NCBI RefSeq assembly: GCF_024124745.1
Contig: NZ_JAMXRU010000012.1
Span: 1 to 54,257, forward strand
Length of the DNA stretch: 54,257 bases
Origin: Aeromicrobium sp. CnD17-E
Lineage (GTDB): Bacteria; Actinomycetota; Actinomycetes; Propionibacteriales; Nocardioidaceae
Reading direction: 5' to 3'
The position numbers and the translations under genes were made by a program. The notes beneath the pieces were generated by a model. The model did no database searches, was not told the DNA's origin, and saw only the letters and a list, made by a program, of their open reading frames with translations. Below are positions 31,954 to 39,853 of the stretch, in pieces; positions within the stretch are counted from its first letter, which is position 1; each line of letters starts with the position of its first letter.

Positions 31954-33086
31954 TGGGACGTCTCAGCAGCTTCGGCCAGCACCTCTACACCGGCCGTGTC
32001 TCGGTCGACTTCGTCGGCCGCCGCCGGCTCTGGTACACGATCTCCGTCGTGATCCTGCTGGCCTCCACGCTCGGCTTCGTCGTGCAGGGGTTCAACCTCG
32101 GCATCGAGTTCAAGGGCGGTGTCGAGCTCACCGCCAAGGTGCAGCAGGCCGACACCGCGACCGCCGACCGGCTCACGCGCGCCATCGACGAGGCCGGCGT
32201 CCCGGAGGCGGGCGACCCCATCGTCACCACCTCGGGGCAGGACACGATCCGCATCGACGTCCGCGCCCTGACGCAGGACCAGACGGCCACGCTCGAGAAG
32301 GCGCTCACCGACGCCGGCGCGACCGAGGTCAGCCAGAACCTCATCGGCCCGTCGTGGGGCAAGCAGGTGGCCAGCAAGGCGCTCACCGGCCTGCTCGTGT
32401 TCCTCGTGGTGGTCGTCGTGTTCATCGCCGCCTACTTCCGCGACTGGCGGATGTCGCTCGCGGCCGTCGTCGCGCTCGCGCACGACGTGCTCATCACCGC
32501 CGGCGTGTACGCGTGGTCGGGCTTCGAGGTGACGCCCGCGACCGTCACGGGCTTCCTGACCATCCTCGGCTACTCGCTCTACGACACCGTCGTCGTCTAC
32601 GACAAGGTGCGCGAGAACACCCACGGGGTGCTGGCCTCGAACCGTCGCACGTACGCCGAGCAGGCGAACCTGGCGGTCAACCAGACCCTCGTGCGGTCCA
32701 TCAACACCTCGGTGACGGCACTGCTGCCGGTGCTCGCGCTGCTCGTCGTCGGTGTGGGCGTCCTCGGGTCGGGCCCGCTCAAGGACCTCGCGCTGGCCCT
32801 CTTCATCGGCATGGCGGCCGGCACCTACTCCTCGATCTGCATCGCGACGCCGCTCGCGGTCCAGCTGCGCGAGCGCGACCCCGCCGTCAAGGCGCACACG
32901 AAGCGGGTGCTTGCCCGGCGGGCGAAGGACGCCCAGGTCGCGGCCGAGCAGGCCGGTGCCGACGAGGCCCAGCCGGTGGCTGCGGGGGAGCAGGGCTCCG
33001 CCGTCCGCGGTCCCGGCGAGCGGCGCCAGCCGTCCCGTCCGCCGCGTTCGGCGCGCAAGGGCGGCAGCGGGTCGGGCGGACGGTGA
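31953..33086 (+). CDS. secF: Protein translocase subunit SecF
   Basis: 377 residues. TM1 at about 28-48 (LWYTISVVILLASTLGFVV), the SecF motif FNLGIEFKGGVELT, then the RND half with TVTGFLTILGYSLYDTVVVYD and the INTSVTALLP region. The basic, charged C-terminal tail of about 70 residues (from RERDPAVKAHTKR) is cytoplasmic. It forms the SecDF complex with its upstream neighbour. The secDF-apt-rel order is conserved in actinobacteria. Confidence 0.95.
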   Translation: MGRLSSFGQHLYTGRVSVDFVGRRRLWYTISVVILLASTLGFVVQGFNLGIEFKGGVELTAKVQQADTATADRLTRAIDEAGVPEAGDPIVTTSGQDTIRIDVRALTQDQTATLEKALTDAGATEVSQNLIGPSWGKQVASKALTGLLVFLVVVVVFIAAYFRDWRMSLAAVVALAHDVLITAGVYAWSGFEVTPATVTGFLTILGYSLYDTVVVYDKVRENTHGVLASNRRTYAEQANLAVNQTLVRSINTSVTALLPVLALLVVGVGVLGSGPLKDLALALFIGMAAGTYSSICIATPLAVQLRERDPAVKAHTKRVLARRAKDAQVAAEQAGADEAQPVAAGEQGSAVRGPGERRQPSRPPRSARKGGSGSGGR

Positions 33087-33136
33087 CGGCGTGGGGCCGT
33101 GGGCCGTCCGAGGGTCGGCATGACATGCTTGCGGGC

Positions 33137-33586
33137 ATGAAGAAGCTTGCCCTCGCCGGCGCCCTGCTCGCCGCCACCACCACCCTGACCGCCTGCGGAT
33201 CCGGCAGCAGCGCCTACTGCTCCGACCTGAAGTCCGCCACGAAGCAGTTCGACTCGCTCGAGAGCAACGACCTCGGCAAGATCGACGAGGCGTTCAAGAC
33301 GTTCCACCAGCTCGCCGACGAGGCCCCCTCCGACATCAAGAGCGACTGGAAGGTGCTCGACGACGGCATCACCTCCGTCGAGAAGGCGCTCGACGACGCC
33401 GGCCTCAAGATGTCCGACCTCGCGAAGGTCCAGTCGGGCAACCTGCCCGAGGGCGTCGACATGACGAAGCTGCAGGGTCTGGCCTCGGAGTTCCAGAAGC
33501 TGGGCGACGAGAAGTTCACCAAGGCGTCCGACGCGATCGAGAAGCACGCCAAGGACGAGTGCGACGTCGACCTGAAGACGTCCTGA
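33137..33586 (+). CDS. Small helical lipoprotein of unknown function
   Basis: 149 residues. Lipoprotein signal MKKLALAGALLAATTTLTAC; the lipidated Cys is residue 20. The mature part is short helices rich in Lys, Asp and Leu with two further cysteines (SAYCSDL and DECDVDL) that may form a disulfide. No known domain is recognised. It sits within the secDF-apt-rel group. CATGCT (33124-33129) lies 7 bases before the ATG and may be its -10 element. The high Lys and Asp content and balanced codon use are unlike a shadow frame. Confidence 0.7.
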   Translation: MKKLALAGALLAATTTLTACGSGSSAYCSDLKSATKQFDSLESNDLGKIDEAFKTFHQLADEAPSDIKSDWKVLDDGITSVEKALDDAGLKMSDLAKVQSGNLPEGVDMTKLQGLASEFQKLGDEKFTKASDAIEKHAKDECDVDLKTS

Positions 33587-33591
33587 CCTCC

Positions 33592-34116
33592 GTGGACGCC
33601 GCCACGGCGATCGACGCCTGCGTCCGGCCGGTCGAGGACTGGCCGGCGCCGGGCGTCACCTTCCGCGACGTCACGCCGCTGCTCGCCGACCCGGACGCGT
33701 TCGGCGCGGTGACGGCCGCGCTGGCCGACGCCGTCCGTGGGCTGCGCCCCGACGCCGTCGTCGGTGTCGAGGCGCGCGGGTTCATCTTCGGCGCGCCCCT
33801 GGCCCTGGAGCTGGGCGTCGGTTTCGTGCCCGTGCGCAAGGAGGGCAAGCTGCCTGCCGACACGCACCGCGCCACCTACGCGCTCGAGTACGGCGAGGCG
33901 ACGGTGGAGATCCACACCGATGCACTGGCGCCCGGCGCCCGCGTCGTCGTGGTTGACGACGTCCTCGCCACCGGCGGCACGCTGCGCGCGGCCGCCGAGC
34001 TGGTGCAGACCTGCGGCGCCGAGGTCGTGGGCAACGCCGTGGTCCTGGAGATCGGGGCGCTCGGAGGCCGCGAGCGGCTCGCGGACGTCCCGCTCGTGAG
34101 CCTGCGCCGCTACTGA
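33592..34116 (+). CDS. apt: Adenine phosphoribosyltransferase
   Basis: 174 residues from the GTG at 33592, the usual length. FPxxGVxFRDVTPLL-type start (WPAPGVTFRDVTPLL), VVGVEARGFIFG, the flexible loop FVPVRKEGKLP, and the PRPP-binding motif VVVVDDVLATGGTL are all present. It salvages adenine to AMP. A longer frame starts within the upstream lipoprotein gene, but the GTG at 33592, six bases after that gene's stop, gives the family's normal N-terminus. Part of the conserved secDF-apt-rel cluster. Confidence 0.94.
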   Translation: MDAATAIDACVRPVEDWPAPGVTFRDVTPLLADPDAFGAVTAALADAVRGLRPDAVVGVEARGFIFGAPLALELGVGFVPVRKEGKLPADTHRATYALEYGEATVEIHTDALAPGARVVVVDDVLATGGTLRAAAELVQTCGAEVVGNAVVLEIGALGGRERLADVPLVSLRRY

Positions 34117-34128
34117 GGACCGGAGACC

Positions 34129-34221
34129 GTGAACCCTCGACACACCCGCACCATCGCCCTCGTGCTCGTCGCCATCCTGGTGCTGACGGCGGCCGCCACC
34201 CTGCTGGACGTGCTCCTCTGA
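34129..34221 (+). CDS. 30-residue single-pass membrane micro-protein
   Basis: GTG at 34129 after GGAG (34122-34125), 12 bases downstream of the apt stop. The peptide starts MNPRHTRTIALVLVAILVLT and continues AAATLLDVLL before TGA. A short basic head followed by one uninterrupted hydrophobic helix of about 20 residues is the classic form of a bacterial membrane micro-protein. Third codon positions are almost all G or C. No family is recognised; a role near apt or rel would be guesswork. Confidence 0.5.
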   Translation: MNPRHTRTIALVLVAILVLTAAATLLDVLL

Positions 34222-34252
34222 CACGCCGCTTCGGTGGTGGCCGCCCCTGGCC

Positions 34253-34275
34253 TACGATGGAAGGCACGACAGGAG
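34253..34275 (+). promoter_or_regulatory. rel promoter (TACGAT) and Shine-Dalgarno
   Basis: TACGAT (34253-34258) precedes a short leader carrying AGGAG (34271-34275), spaced 6 bases from the GTG at 34282. Confidence 0.45.
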
Positions 34276-34281
34276 CAGTGA

Positions 34282-36615
34282 GTGGCTGATCGCATCGAGA
34301 CACCGCAGGCCGGAGCCCCCGAGGTGGCGCCGGCGACCGAGCCTGCCCGCGTCGACCCCGCCCCGGCGGGCGCTCGGGTGCGCAGCCGGCTGGCCCGCAT
34401 CGGCGGCCGCTCGACGCCGCAGAACCCGGTGCTCGACCCGCTGCTCGCGGTGTACCGCGAGAACCACCCGAAGGCCGACGTCGACGTCATCCGCAAGGCG
34501 TACGAGATCGCCGAGCGCATGCACGAGGGCCAGAAGCGCAAGAGCGGCGACCCCTACATCACCCACCCGCTCGCGGTCGCGACGATCCTCGCCGAGCTGG
34601 GCATGACCGGTCCGACGCTGTGCGCCGCGCTCCTGCACGACACCGTCGAGGACACGCCGTACACGCTCGACGCGGTCAGCACCGACTTCGGCGAGGAGGT
34701 GGCGCTGCTCGTCGACGGCGTCACCAAGCTCGACAAGGTCAAGTACGGCGACTCCGCGCAGTCGGAGACGATCCGCAAGATGGTCGTCGCGATGAGCCGC
34801 GACATCCGCGTGCTCGTCATCAAGCTCGCCGACCGGCTGCACAACATGCGCACGCTGCGCTACCTGCGCCAGGACAAGCAGGAACGCATCGCCCGCGAGA
34901 CGGTCGAGATCTTCGCGCCGCTGGCGCACCGGCTCGGCATGAACACGATCAAGTGGGAGCTCGAGGACCTTGCGTTCTCCACGCTGCACCCGAAGGTCTA
35001 CGACGAGATCGTCCGCCTCGTGGCCGACCGTGCGCCGTCGCGCGGCCAGTTCCTGGAGCGGGTCATCGGCGAGGTCGAGTCCGACCTGCGGCACGCGAAG
35101 ATCAAGGCGACGGTCAGCGGCCGGCCCAAGCACTACTACTCGATCTACCAGAAGATGCTGGTCCGCGAGCGCGAGTTCACGGACATCTTCGACCTCGTCG
35201 GCGTGCGGATCCTGGTCGACTCCGTGGCCGACTGCTACGGCGTGCTGGGCGTGCTCCACGCGCGGTGGAACCCGATCCCCGGTCGGTTCAAGGACTACAT
35301 CTCGGTCCCGAAGTTCAACATGTACCAGTCGCTGCACACGACCGTGATCGGCCCGCAGGGCAAGCCGGTCGAGCTGCAGATCCGTACGCACGCCATGCAC
35401 CGTCGCGCCGAGTACGGTGTCGCGGCGCACTGGAAGTACAAGGAGAACGGCAGCGCGCGTCCGGCCACCGGCAAGAACGCCTCGCCGGGCAGCGACGACA
35501 TGGCCTGGCTGCGCGAGCTGGTCCAGTGGCAGTCCGAGACCGAGGACTCCGTCGACTTCCTCGACAACCTGCGCTTCGAGATGAACAGCGCGGGCGTCTA
35601 CGCCTACACCCCGCGCGGCGACGTCATCCAGCTGCCCGCCCAGGCCACCCCGGTCGACTTCGCCTACGCCGTGCACACCGAGGTGGGCCACGCCTGCATC
35701 GGCGCCCGGGTGAACGGACGGCTCGTCTCGCTGGAGTCGGAGCTGAAGACGGGCGACGTCGTCGAGGTCTTCACGTCCAAGTCGCCCGACGCCGGGCCCA
35801 GCCGCGACTGGCTGGAGTTCGTCAAGAGCCCGCGCGCCCGCAACAAGATCCGCCAGTGGTTCACCAAGGAGCGGCGCGAGGAGGCGATCGAGCACGGCCG
35901 CGACCTCATCGCGAAGCAGATGCGCAAGGAGAACCTGCCGCTGCACCGCATCTTCAAGCACGACACGCTCGACGCGATCGCCAAGGACCTCAACCTCCCC
36001 GACGTCTCGGCGCTGTACGCCGCCGTGGGTGAGAACAACGTCGGTGCGCAGAACGTCGTCGAGCGGGTCATCGCCCTGTCCGGCGGCCGCGACGGAGCCG
36101 AGGAGGACCTCGCCGAGGCGACCGTCATCCCGGGCAGCGGCTCGCGCCGTCCGCGCGGCGACGGCCAGGCGGGCGTGCTCGTCGTCGGGGTCTCCGGCGA
36201 CCTCATGGTCAAGCTCGCCCGCTGCTGCACGCCGGTGCCGGGCGACGACATCGAGGGGTTCGTCACCCGAGGCTCGGGCGTCTCGGTGCACCGCAAGGAC
36301 TGCGTGAACCTGCAGTCGCTGCGCTCGCAGCCCGAGCGCCTGGTGCCGGTGCAGTGGGCCCCCACGGCGCACAGCACCTTCCTCGTCGCCATCCAGGTCG
36401 AGGCGCTCGACCGGCCCCGCCTGCTCAGCGACATCACCCGGATCATCTCCGACCAGCACGTGAACATCCTGTCGGCGGCACTGACCACGGGGCGCGACCG
36501 CGTCGCGAAGAGCAAGTTCAGCTTCGAGATGGGCGACCCGAAGCACCTCGACCACGTGCTCGCCGCCGTGCGGCACATCGAGGGCGTGTTCGACGTCTAC
36601 CGCGTCACCCAGTGA
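34282..36615 (+). CDS. rel: Bifunctional (p)ppGpp synthetase/hydrolase Rel
   Basis: 777 residues with all domains of a long RSH protein. HD hydrolase domain with [16 protein letters not shown] and LLHDTVEDT (H119-D120), the synthetase domain with [19 protein letters not shown] and GRFKDYI, TGS ([20 protein letters not shown]), a zinc-finger/helical region with CCTPVPGD, and a C-terminal ACT domain. RFKD rather than an acidic motif in the synthetase marks a bifunctional Rel with active hydrolase. It makes and removes the alarmone in response to uncharged tRNA on ribosomes. The N-terminal 45 residues are a variable Pro/Ala tail. It ends at a strong bidirectional terminator. Confidence 0.97.
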   Translation: MADRIETPQAGAPEVAPATEPARVDPAPAGARVRSRLARIGGRSTPQNPVLDPLLAVYRENHPKADVDVIRKAYEIAERMHEGQKRKSGDPYITHPLAVATILAELGMTGPTLCAALLHDTVEDTPYTLDAVSTDFGEEVALLVDGVTKLDKVKYGDSAQSETIRKMVVAMSRDIRVLVIKLADRLHNMRTLRYLRQDKQERIARETVEIFAPLAHRLGMNTIKWELEDLAFSTLHPKVYDEIVRLVADRAPSRGQFLERVIGEVESDLRHAKIKATVSGRPKHYYSIYQKMLVREREFTDIFDLVGVRILVDSVADCYGVLGVLHARWNPIPGRFKDYISVPKFNMYQSLHTTVIGPQGKPVELQIRTHAMHRRAEYGVAAHWKYKENGSARPATGKNASPGSDDMAWLRELVQWQSETEDSVDFLDNLRFEMNSAGVYAYTPRGDVIQLPAQATPVDFAYAVHTEVGHACIGARVNGRLVSLESELKTGDVVEVFTSKSPDAGPSRDWLEFVKSPRARNKIRQWFTKERREEAIEHGRDLIAKQMRKENLPLHRIFKHDTLDAIAKDLNLPDVSALYAAVGENNVGAQNVVERVIALSGGRDGAEEDLAEATVIPGSGSRRPRGDGQAGVLVVGVSGDLMVKLARCCTPVPGDDIEGFVTRGSGVSVHRKDCVNLQSLRSQPERLVPVQWAPTAHSTFLVAIQVEALDRPRLLSDITRIISDQHVNILSAALTTGRDRVAKSKFSFEMGDPKHLDHVLAAVRHIEGVFDVYRVTQ

Positions 36616-36654
36616 CGGTGTCCTGACGCCTGGCGCAGCCGTCAGGACACCGTC
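36614..36654. terminator. Bidirectional terminator between rel and the polysaccharide operon
   Basis: Perfect 15-bp stem GACGGTGTCCTGACG (36614-36628 with 36640-36654) and an 11-base loop between convergent genes. Confidence 0.85.
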
Positions 36655-36660
36655 GTCCCG

Positions 36661-39102
36661 TCAGGTCGGGATGACCTTGAACAGGAAGCGCTGGCGCACC
36701 ATCAGCCAGATCAGCCCCAGCTCGACGGTGTGCACGACGGCGCCCTGCCACGGGCTGCTGCGGTCGAGGCCGGGGATGTTGGCGACGGCCACGACGAAGA
36801 AGACGTGCACGATGAACACGTAGAGGCTGGCCGCGCCGATCGGCACGTAGAACCAGCCGAACAGGCGGTTCATCGGCTTCCACGCGGCCGTCAGCAGCGC
36901 GTAGGCGACGACCAGCACGAGCAGCAGGTCGAGGAGGCGTCCCGGCTGCAGGTAGATGCGCTGGTAGAGGTTCTCGTACAGCCAGTCGTAGCGCACGATG
37001 CCGAGGAACGGAGCCCCCTGCGTCGCCCACAGCGTCGCGAGCACGACCGCGTAGCCCACCACGAGCGTCGTGACCACCGCGACGCCGCGTCGGCTCGTCA
37101 GCGCCCGGGTGATCGGGCGGCGGTAGTAGCCGATCACGAGTCCGTGCAGGAAGGGCAGCTGCCAGCTGAGCAGCGGGAACACGGCGTCGAACTGCGAGGG
37201 CAGGACGGACGCCTTCGTCACGGCCTCGATGCCGTACAGGGTCCAGGAGATGACCAGGACGAGCCACCACAGCCGTCGACGCAGCAACCACATGAGGGCG
37301 GGCACCAGGGCCGAGAGCACGACGAACAGGCCCATGATGTTGAAGACCCAGGGGCCCATCTCCAGGAGCAGCAGCCCTCGCACGGCGTACCACGGGGGCG
37401 GGTAGGCGAGCAGCTGCGGGAAGTTCGCGTAGAGGTCGTACACCTGGCCCGCCGCCGCGCCACCGCCCGTGCCCGTGCCGCGGTCGGTGAACGTGGTGAC
37501 GACCGTCGCGCTGATGCCCGGCACCAGCCCGATGAGGTAGACGAGCACGACGACCCCGAGGGCCGTCAGGTACTGCTTGCGCACGCGGGCCCACGCCGCC
37601 GCCGACGCAGCCCGCTCGCCGAGCCGCTCGACGGTCCGTGGGTAGACCATGCCCAGCACGAGCCCGGACAGCAGCACGAACATCTCGGCCCCGGTGATGG
37701 CGCCGATCGCGTTGCGGCTGAGGAACGAGTAGGGACCTGCGAGCTCGGTGTGGATGACGACCACCGTGACCATCACCCAGCCGCGGAGGAAGTCGACCCG
37801 TCCGTCGCGCAGCCCGCCGTCGTCGGGGTAGCGCCACGACGGTGCGACGCGACGCACCAGGCCCGAGCCGACGAAGAGCACGGCGGCGAGCACGACGCAC
37901 CCCACGATCCAGGCCATCGGGTCGCCGTCGGCCGGGTCGGCCTGGCGGTACTCGGCGGTCGACTCGTTCGCGACCTCCTGGTCGACCACCCGGGTGACGG
38001 CGCCGGTCGTCGCACCCGTGCGCAGGACCGCCTCGAACGGGCGGGCGAGCTCGGGACGCGACGTGACCCGCCAGTCGGTCTCGCGACCGTCGGCCTCGTC
38101 CTCACGGCGCCGTTGCTCGAGCCAGGTGACGAGGTCGAGGCGAGGGTAGGCGGACCGGACGGTGGGGGAGAAGACCTGGTCCCACCAGGCCGACTTCACG
38201 GCGAGCTCGTCGACGTCGCCGCGGTCGTACCAGGCTGCCGCGGTCTCCAGCGACATCGAGCGTCCGTCGCGGGCGAAGCGGTCGTAGAACGGACGACGTC
38301 GGGTGTCGTCGTCGTAGCCGTAGCGCTCCTGCAGACGAGCCACGAGCTCGTCGGAGGCCGGGACGGAGTCGGTGCCGAACGGCTGCGCCCGACCGAACCG
38401 GAACATCACCAGGCCGACCCGGTCGACGACGTCGGCACCGGGCCAGTACGGACCGTACGGGTCGTCAGCCTCGGTGACCCGACCGTCGTCGTCGGTGTCG
38501 AGCTGGCCGAGGGGCCGGGGCGCGGAGCCCGGGATCGAGCCGTAGGCCCGACCGAAGGGGTAGCCGGCGCCGTACGCCGGGACCCAGGCCATCTCGACGG
38601 CGTCGGTCCGCGACGCGATCCCTCGGGCCGCCTCGCGGAATGCCGCCGTGTACGCCTCGGGCTGCTGCCCCCACGCCGTCCAGGTGCCGTTCATCTCCGG
38701 GGCGAACCGGACCACGAACTCGGTGTCGAGCTGCTCGTGGAGGGTCTCCAGCTGCTCACCGACGGCGCGGGCGTCGGCCGCCGTCAGGTCGTCCAGCGGG
38801 ATCCGCGGCTCGAGGGTGAGCTGCGCGATCGCCCCGTGCGCGGCGGTCTGCTGCACGAACTGGCGCAGGAACACCCGGTCGTCGCGGTCGAGCGGGTAGC
38901 GCACCTTCTGGGCGTACACCGACGGGGAGACGCCGAGCCGGTCGGCGTAGTCGTCGGCGGAGTCGCGGGTCCAGTCGAGCATGGGCCCCACGTAGGGGCC
39001 GTCCGTCGGCGTCGGCACGACGTCGGCGGCCTGGGCGGTCGTTCCGCCCAGGAGGGGGAGGAGCCCGACGAGCGCCGTGAGGAGCAGACGCCGCAGGATC
39101 AC
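36661..39102 (-). CDS. Exported GH26-like glycosidase fused to an OpgC-type membrane acyltransferase
   Basis: 813 residues. A signal peptide (1-26) precedes an extracytoplasmic GH26 (beta-mannanase-like) domain to about residue 360. E136 in FAPEMNG fits the GH26 acid/base, and E286 in SLETAAAW is a plausible nucleophile. Within it, DTDDDGRVTEAD (202-213) is a perfect EF-hand calcium loop. A membrane helix (about 395-415) leads into an OpgC-like acyltransferase region of about ten helices, beginning RVDFLRGWVMVTVVVIHTE. OpgC adds succinyl groups to periplasmic glucans. The likely role is trimming and acylating the polymer made by the synthase of this operon. GTG start overlaps the kinase gene stop (GTGA). 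Last gene of the five-gene operon. Confidence 0.78.
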   Translation of the reverse strand: MILRRLLLTALVGLLPLLGGTTAQAADVVPTPTDGPYVGPMLDWTRDSADDYADRLGVSPSVYAQKVRYPLDRDDRVFLRQFVQQTAAHGAIAQLTLEPRIPLDDLTAADARAVGEQLETLHEQLDTEFVVRFAPEMNGTWTAWGQQPEAYTAAFREAARGIASRTDAVEMAWVPAYGAGYPFGRAYGSIPGSAPRPLGQLDTDDDGRVTEADDPYGPYWPGADVVDRVGLVMFRFGRAQPFGTDSVPASDELVARLQERYGYDDDTRRRPFYDRFARDGRSMSLETAAAWYDRGDVDELAVKSAWWDQVFSPTVRSAYPRLDLVTWLEQRRREDEADGRETDWRVTSRPELARPFEAVLRTGATTGAVTRVVDQEVANESTAEYRQADPADGDPMAWIVGCVVLAAVLFVGSGLVRRVAPSWRYPDDGGLRDGRVDFLRGWVMVTVVVIHTELAGPYSFLSRNAIGAITGAEMFVLLSGLVLGMVYPRTVERLGERAASAAAWARVRKQYLTALGVVVLVYLIGLVPGISATVVTTFTDRGTGTGGGAAAGQVYDLYANFPQLLAYPPPWYAVRGLLLLEMGPWVFNIMGLFVVLSALVPALMWLLRRRLWWLVLVISWTLYGIEAVTKASVLPSQFDAVFPLLSWQLPFLHGLVIGYYRRPITRALTSRRGVAVVTTLVVGYAVVLATLWATQGAPFLGIVRYDWLYENLYQRIYLQPGRLLDLLLVLVVAYALLTAAWKPMNRLFGWFYVPIGAASLYVFIVHVFFVVAVANIPGLDRSSPWQGAVVHTVELGLIWLMVRQRFLFKVIPT

Positions 39103-39524
39103 CCGTTCCTCCGGCAGGTCACCGTCCAGCGGTTGATGTCGCCCTCGCGCTCGTAGGCGAGGGCGTCGACGGCGGCGATGGTCAGGGCGAGCCCGCGACC
39201 GTCCTCGGCATCCGGCGGGGGCATCGTCACGTCGCTGAGGTCGAGCCCCACCGGACGGCCGTCGTCGGCGAACCGCGCCTCGACCAGTCCGGGGGACACG
39301 TCGAGCTGGATCGCGACCTGGCGCAACGGCGGGCCGGGGTGGTGGCGCACGCTGTGCTCCACGATGTTGGCGAAGATCTCGACGAGCGCCATCTCGAACC
39401 GCACCCGGTCCGTCGTCGAGACCGACGGGACGCTCTCCCAGAGCTGGGCGATCTCGTCCTGGAGCGTGTCGACCTGCTCGGGGACGGCCTCCAGCACCAG
39501 GTGGACGCTGTGCACGTCGCCCAT
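39099..39524 (-). CDS. RsbW/SpoIIAB-like HATPase serine kinase (anti-sigma type)
   Basis: 141 residues, a single GHKL ATP-binding domain. N box EIFANIVEHS (E49 and N53 contact Mg-ATP), G1 box FADDGRP (D87-G89), G2 box DGRGLAL (109-114). Proteins of this size phosphorylate a STAS partner on serine and in turn bind a target, classically a sigma factor. The STAS partner is encoded immediately upstream with a one-base overlap (TGATG). No sigma factor gene is in the operon, so its output partner may be the synthase or an unlinked factor. Confidence 0.87.
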   Translation of the reverse strand: MGDVHSVHLVLEAVPEQVDTLQDEIAQLWESVPSVSTTDRVRFEMALVEIFANIVEHSVRHHPGPPLRQVAIQLDVSPGLVEARFADDGRPVGLDLSDVTMPPPDAEDGRGLALTIAAVDALAYEREGDINRWTVTCRRNG

Positions 39525-39853
39525 CAGAACGCCTCCGCGACCGAGGCGCGGGGTCGGAGCACGCGGTCGAGGTTGGTCAGGGACAGGACGGTCGTCACCT
39601 GCTCGGTCGGTCGGGCGAGCCGCAGGTCGCCGCCGGCCTGGCGGCACCGCTTCAGACCGGCGATGAGCGCGCCCAGGCCCGAGGAGTCGAGGAACGTGGT
39701 CTCGCCCAGGTCGACGACGACCTTCGACGTCCCGCCGTCGACGAGGCCGGTGATGGCCTCGGTCAGCTGTCGGGTGACGACCATGGTGAGCCGGCCGACC
39801 GGGGTGACGACCCCGATCCCGCGCTCGGTGTGGGCGACGTGGATGTCGGTCAT
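39524..39853 (-). CDS. STAS-domain anti-anti-sigma factor-like protein
   Basis: 109 residues, one STAS domain. LGETTFLDSSGLGALIAGL contains the phosphorylatable serine motif D56-S57-S58-G59 of SpoIIAA/RsbV proteins. The unphosphorylated form would bind the HATPase kinase encoded next; the PP2C phosphatase encoded at the head of the operon would regenerate it. ATG overlaps the stop of the glycosyltransferase gene (ATGA). Its being encoded directly after the synthase suggests that it relays the signal to polysaccharide production. Confidence 0.9.
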   Translation of the reverse strand: MTDIHVAHTERGIGVVTPVGRLTMVVTRQLTEAITGLVDGGTSKVVVDLGETTFLDSSGLGALIAGLKRCRQAGGDLRLARPTEQVTTVLSLTNLDRVLRPRASVAEAF

